From a bacterium (GTDB lineage Bacteria; JAMCPX01): a DNA stretch of 7,840 bases. The notes under the pieces are model-generated. The model saw only the letters and a list, made by a program, of their open reading frames with translations, had not been told where the DNA came from and searched no databases. Location: positions 1 through 7,840 of the forward strand of contig JAKAHI010000054.1 in the NCBI GenBank assembly GCA_021815065.1. Reading direction: 5' to 3'. Shown piece after piece: positions 6,603-7,840 of the stretch (position 1 is its first letter; every line of letters starts with the position of its first letter). The position numbers and the translations under genes are program-made.

Positions 6603-7376
6603 ATGACAAAGGCATTGGATAGATTCAGGCTTGACGGTAAGGTGGCGGTCATAACAGGTGCAAGCAGGGGGATCGGCGAAGGGATTGCACAGGCGTTTGC
6701 ATCGGCCGGTGCAAAGATTGTATTGTGCAGCAGAAAGCAGGCCGATCTTGAAAAAGTCGCCGAAAAGATCAAGGCCTCCGGCGGCGATGCGTATGTCGTA
6801 GCCGCACATGCGGGCAAGATTGACGACCTGAAGATGCTCGTCCAGAAGTCGGTGGAGCACTACGGGCGTATAGATATCCTGGTAAACAATGCGGGGACGA
6901 ACCCTGCATTCGGTCCAATCCTGAATGTCGATGAAAAGATATGGGACAAGATATTCGAGATAAACCTCCGCGGCTTTTTCTTCCTCAGTAAGGAGGTTTC
7001 TTCGGTCATGTCGGACAAGGGCGGCGGTGTGATCATCAACATGGCGTCCGTTGCAGGGATCAAACCCGGTATGGGGCTCGGCGCTTACAGCGTGAGCAAG
7101 GCCGGTGTCATTATGATGACCAGGGTCCTTGCTCAGGAGTGGACCGGCATGAACATACGGGTCAATGCCATTGCACCCGGCGTTATCAAAACGAAATTCG
7201 CAGAGGCGCTGTACAGCAGTCCCGAACTTACGGAAGAAATAATGCGCGGTATTTCGATCAAAAGACTCGGCGAGCCGGATGATATCGTCGGAGCAGCGCT
7301 CTTCCTTGCGTCGGACGCCTCTTCCTATATAACGGGCCAGACCATCGTTGTCGACGGCGGCGGCATAATGCTTTGA
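6603..7376 (+). CDS. classical short-chain dehydrogenase/reductase (DHRS4/FabG-like)
   Basis: NAD(P)(H)-dependent oxidoreductase, 257 residues, a complete classical SDR. The Rossmann dinucleotide motif TGASRGIG occupies 18-25, NNAG is at 95-98, and the catalytic tetrad is Asn121 (EINLRG), Ser149 (NMASVAG), Tyr162 and Lys166 (YSVSK). The C-terminus carries NAIAPGVIKTKF, RLGEPDDIVGAALFLASDAS and SYITGQTIVVDGGG. The stretch NNAGTNPAFGPILNVDEKIW resembles DHRS4-type carbonyl reductases (NPFFG) more than housekeeping FabG; the substrate could be a ketone, sugar or 3-oxoacyl thioester and cannot be told from sequence. Ser21-Arg22 after TGA, followed by Ser-Arg-Lys (CSRKQ) at the end of the second strand, hints at NADPH preference. 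No fatty-acid gene (acpP, fabD, fabF) is nearby, so I give no symbol. Confidence 0.93.
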   Translation: MTKALDRFRLDGKVAVITGASRGIGEGIAQAFASAGAKIVLCSRKQADLEKVAEKIKASGGDAYVVAAHAGKIDDLKMLVQKSVEHYGRIDILVNNAGTNPAFGPILNVDEKIWDKIFEINLRGFFFLSKEVSSVMSDKGGGVIINMASVAGIKPGMGLGAYSVSKAGVIMMTRVLAQEWTGMNIRVNAIAPGVIKTKFAEALYSSPELTEEIMRGISIKRLGEPDDIVGAALFLASDASSYITGQTIVVDGGGIML

Positions 7377-7396
7377 TTTAGCTCTGTAAAAACCTG

Positions 7397-7425
7397 TTGA
7401 ATTCTTACGATTAAGGCATTATCCT
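7397..7425 (+). promoter_or_regulatory. candidate sigma-70-like promoter before the TPR lipoprotein
   Basis: TTGAAT (7397-7402) and TATCCT (7420-7425) are separated by 17 bases, in the 55-bp gap after the SDR gene. Each box matches the consensus at 4 of 6 positions or better. The predicted transcription start would fall at or very near the ATG at 7432, so the message would have almost no leader. The only upstream Shine-Dalgarno-like bases (AAGG, 7413-7416) would then be untranscribed. Read-through from the SDR gene is the alternative. Confidence 0.3.
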
Positions 7426-7431
7426 TCTTCT

Positions 7432-7840
7432 ATGAGAAAACAACTTATACTCCTTATAGGTGCAGTAACGATTGCAGGGTGTGCTCACGCGCCGGTGAAT
7501 ACGTTAACCATGAATGCGGGGAAAAACACGCAGGCGGAGAGCCGGTGCTCCAGCCCGGAACAATGTGCAGAAACGCATTTCATGCTCTCGGATTTAAAAC
7601 TCCATGACAACAACGTCGACGGTGCACTGGAAGAGCTTCAAAAGTCGGTACACTACGATCCATCGTCTCCCTACCTGTATCTTCTGATCGCGCGGATCTA
7701 TGCGCAGAAACAATCTTACAAACAAGCCCTCGAGTATACCGAAAAATCCCTCTCCCTGAATAAGACGTACGTTCAGGCACTCTACACAAAAGCGGACATA
7801 CTCTCGAGTACCGGCAAGAACAAACAGGCGGTGGCCATCC
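7432..7840 (+). CDS. TPR-repeat lipoprotein, 3' partial
   Basis: Open frame from ATG 7432 to the right edge, 136 codons without a stop. The N-terminus is a lipoprotein signal peptide: Arg2-Lys3, a hydrophobic core (LILLIGAVTI) and lipobox IAGC with Cys17 as the lipidation site. Residue 18 is Ala, not Asp, so by the E. coli rule it would go to the outer membrane. A polar linker follows, with two cysteines (Cys39, Cys45) that could form a disulfide. Tetratricopeptide repeats start near residue 48: one to about 79 (GALEELQKSVHYDPSSP), one at about 80-113 (YLLIARIYAQKQSYKQALEY), and a third cut by the window (KADILSSTGKNKQAVAI). TPR lipoproteins scaffold envelope assemblies such as secretion, pilus or exopolysaccharide machines; nothing here says which. 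No strong ribosome binding site precedes the ATG. The start is chosen from the signal peptide. Confidence 0.85.
   Translation, partial: MRKQLILLIGAVTIAGCAHAPVNTLTMNAGKNTQAESRCSSPEQCAETHFMLSDLKLHDNNVDGALEELQKSVHYDPSSPYLYLLIARIYAQKQSYKQALEYTEKSLSLNKTYVQALYTKADILSSTGKNKQAVAI

Noticed and set aside
6176..6622. A 148-codon + strand frame overlapping the end of eno
   Set aside because: It is a second reading frame of the conserved enolase C-terminus, rich in Arg, Gly and Cys, without recognisable features.
6990..7010. Near-perfect internal Shine-Dalgarno (AAGGAGGT) before an in-frame ATG (Met136) in the SDR gene
   Set aside because: It comes from the Lys-Glu-Val codons of a conserved helix. A product starting at Met136 would lack the whole nucleotide-binding half, so it is probably incidental.
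7580..7789. Antisense frame of 69 codons opposite the TPR gene
   Set aside because: It is a shadow of the lipoprotein reading frame, which has a signal peptide and TPR pattern.
1..7840. CRISPR arrays, tRNAs, insertion sequences, prophage or defence genes
   Set aside because: I found no direct repeat arrays, cloverleaf-like stretches, transposase motifs or terminal inverted repeats. Nearly every base belongs to a housekeeping-type gene.

Overview
This window reads as ordinary chromosomal DNA from a Gram-negative (diderm) bacterium. It has moderate GC (roughly half, by eye), frequent ATA (Ile) and AGG (Arg) codons, and very tight gene packing on a single strand. The diderm assignment rests on an EnvC-type amidase activator, an Mla-type lipid transporter whose MlaD carries what looks like an outer-membrane barrel, and a lipobox lipoprotein. 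The overall flavour suggests an anaerobic Desulfobacterota- or Nitrospirota-like lineage. That is an inference from protein style only and cannot be fixed from this sequence.

Layout, all on the + strand. (1) 2-1123: EnvC-like coiled-coil protein with a degenerate LytM/M23 domain, 5' end cut by the window. (2) 1120-2208: alanine racemase, overlapping the previous stop by ATGA. (3) 2210-2992, 2995-3747 and 3749-5227: mlaE (permease), mlaF (ATPase) and a long mlaD (MCE protein), each 1-2 bases from its neighbour. (4) A 73-bp gap with a strong ribosome binding site, then enolase at 5301-6584. (5) An 18-bp gap with a strong ribosome binding site, then a classical short-chain dehydrogenase/reductase at 6603-7376. 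(6) A 55-bp gap, then the start of a TPR lipoprotein at 7432, which runs off the right edge. No gene-free stretch exceeds 75 bases. I see no tRNA, rRNA, CRISPR, insertion sequence or convincing rho-independent terminator.

The first five genes form an envelope block. EnvC-like protein should switch on a peptidoglycan amidase during cell separation, Alr makes D-alanine for peptidoglycan, and MlaEFD moves lipids between inner and outer membranes. The last three genes (glycolysis, an oxidoreductase, a TPR lipoprotein) do not form an obvious pathway with it or with one another.

The most interesting item is the 492-residue MlaD. After the membrane anchor, MCE domain and long helical stretch, it ends in about 190 residues of beta-rich, barrel-like sequence. 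No mlaA, mlaB or mlaC lies beside it. This fits a single-protein trans-envelope lipid conduit, an architecture already reported for Veillonella parvula, so it is a notable instance rather than a wholly new system. Secondary points are the degenerate zinc site of the EnvC-like protein and an Asn where alanine racemases normally have Asp.
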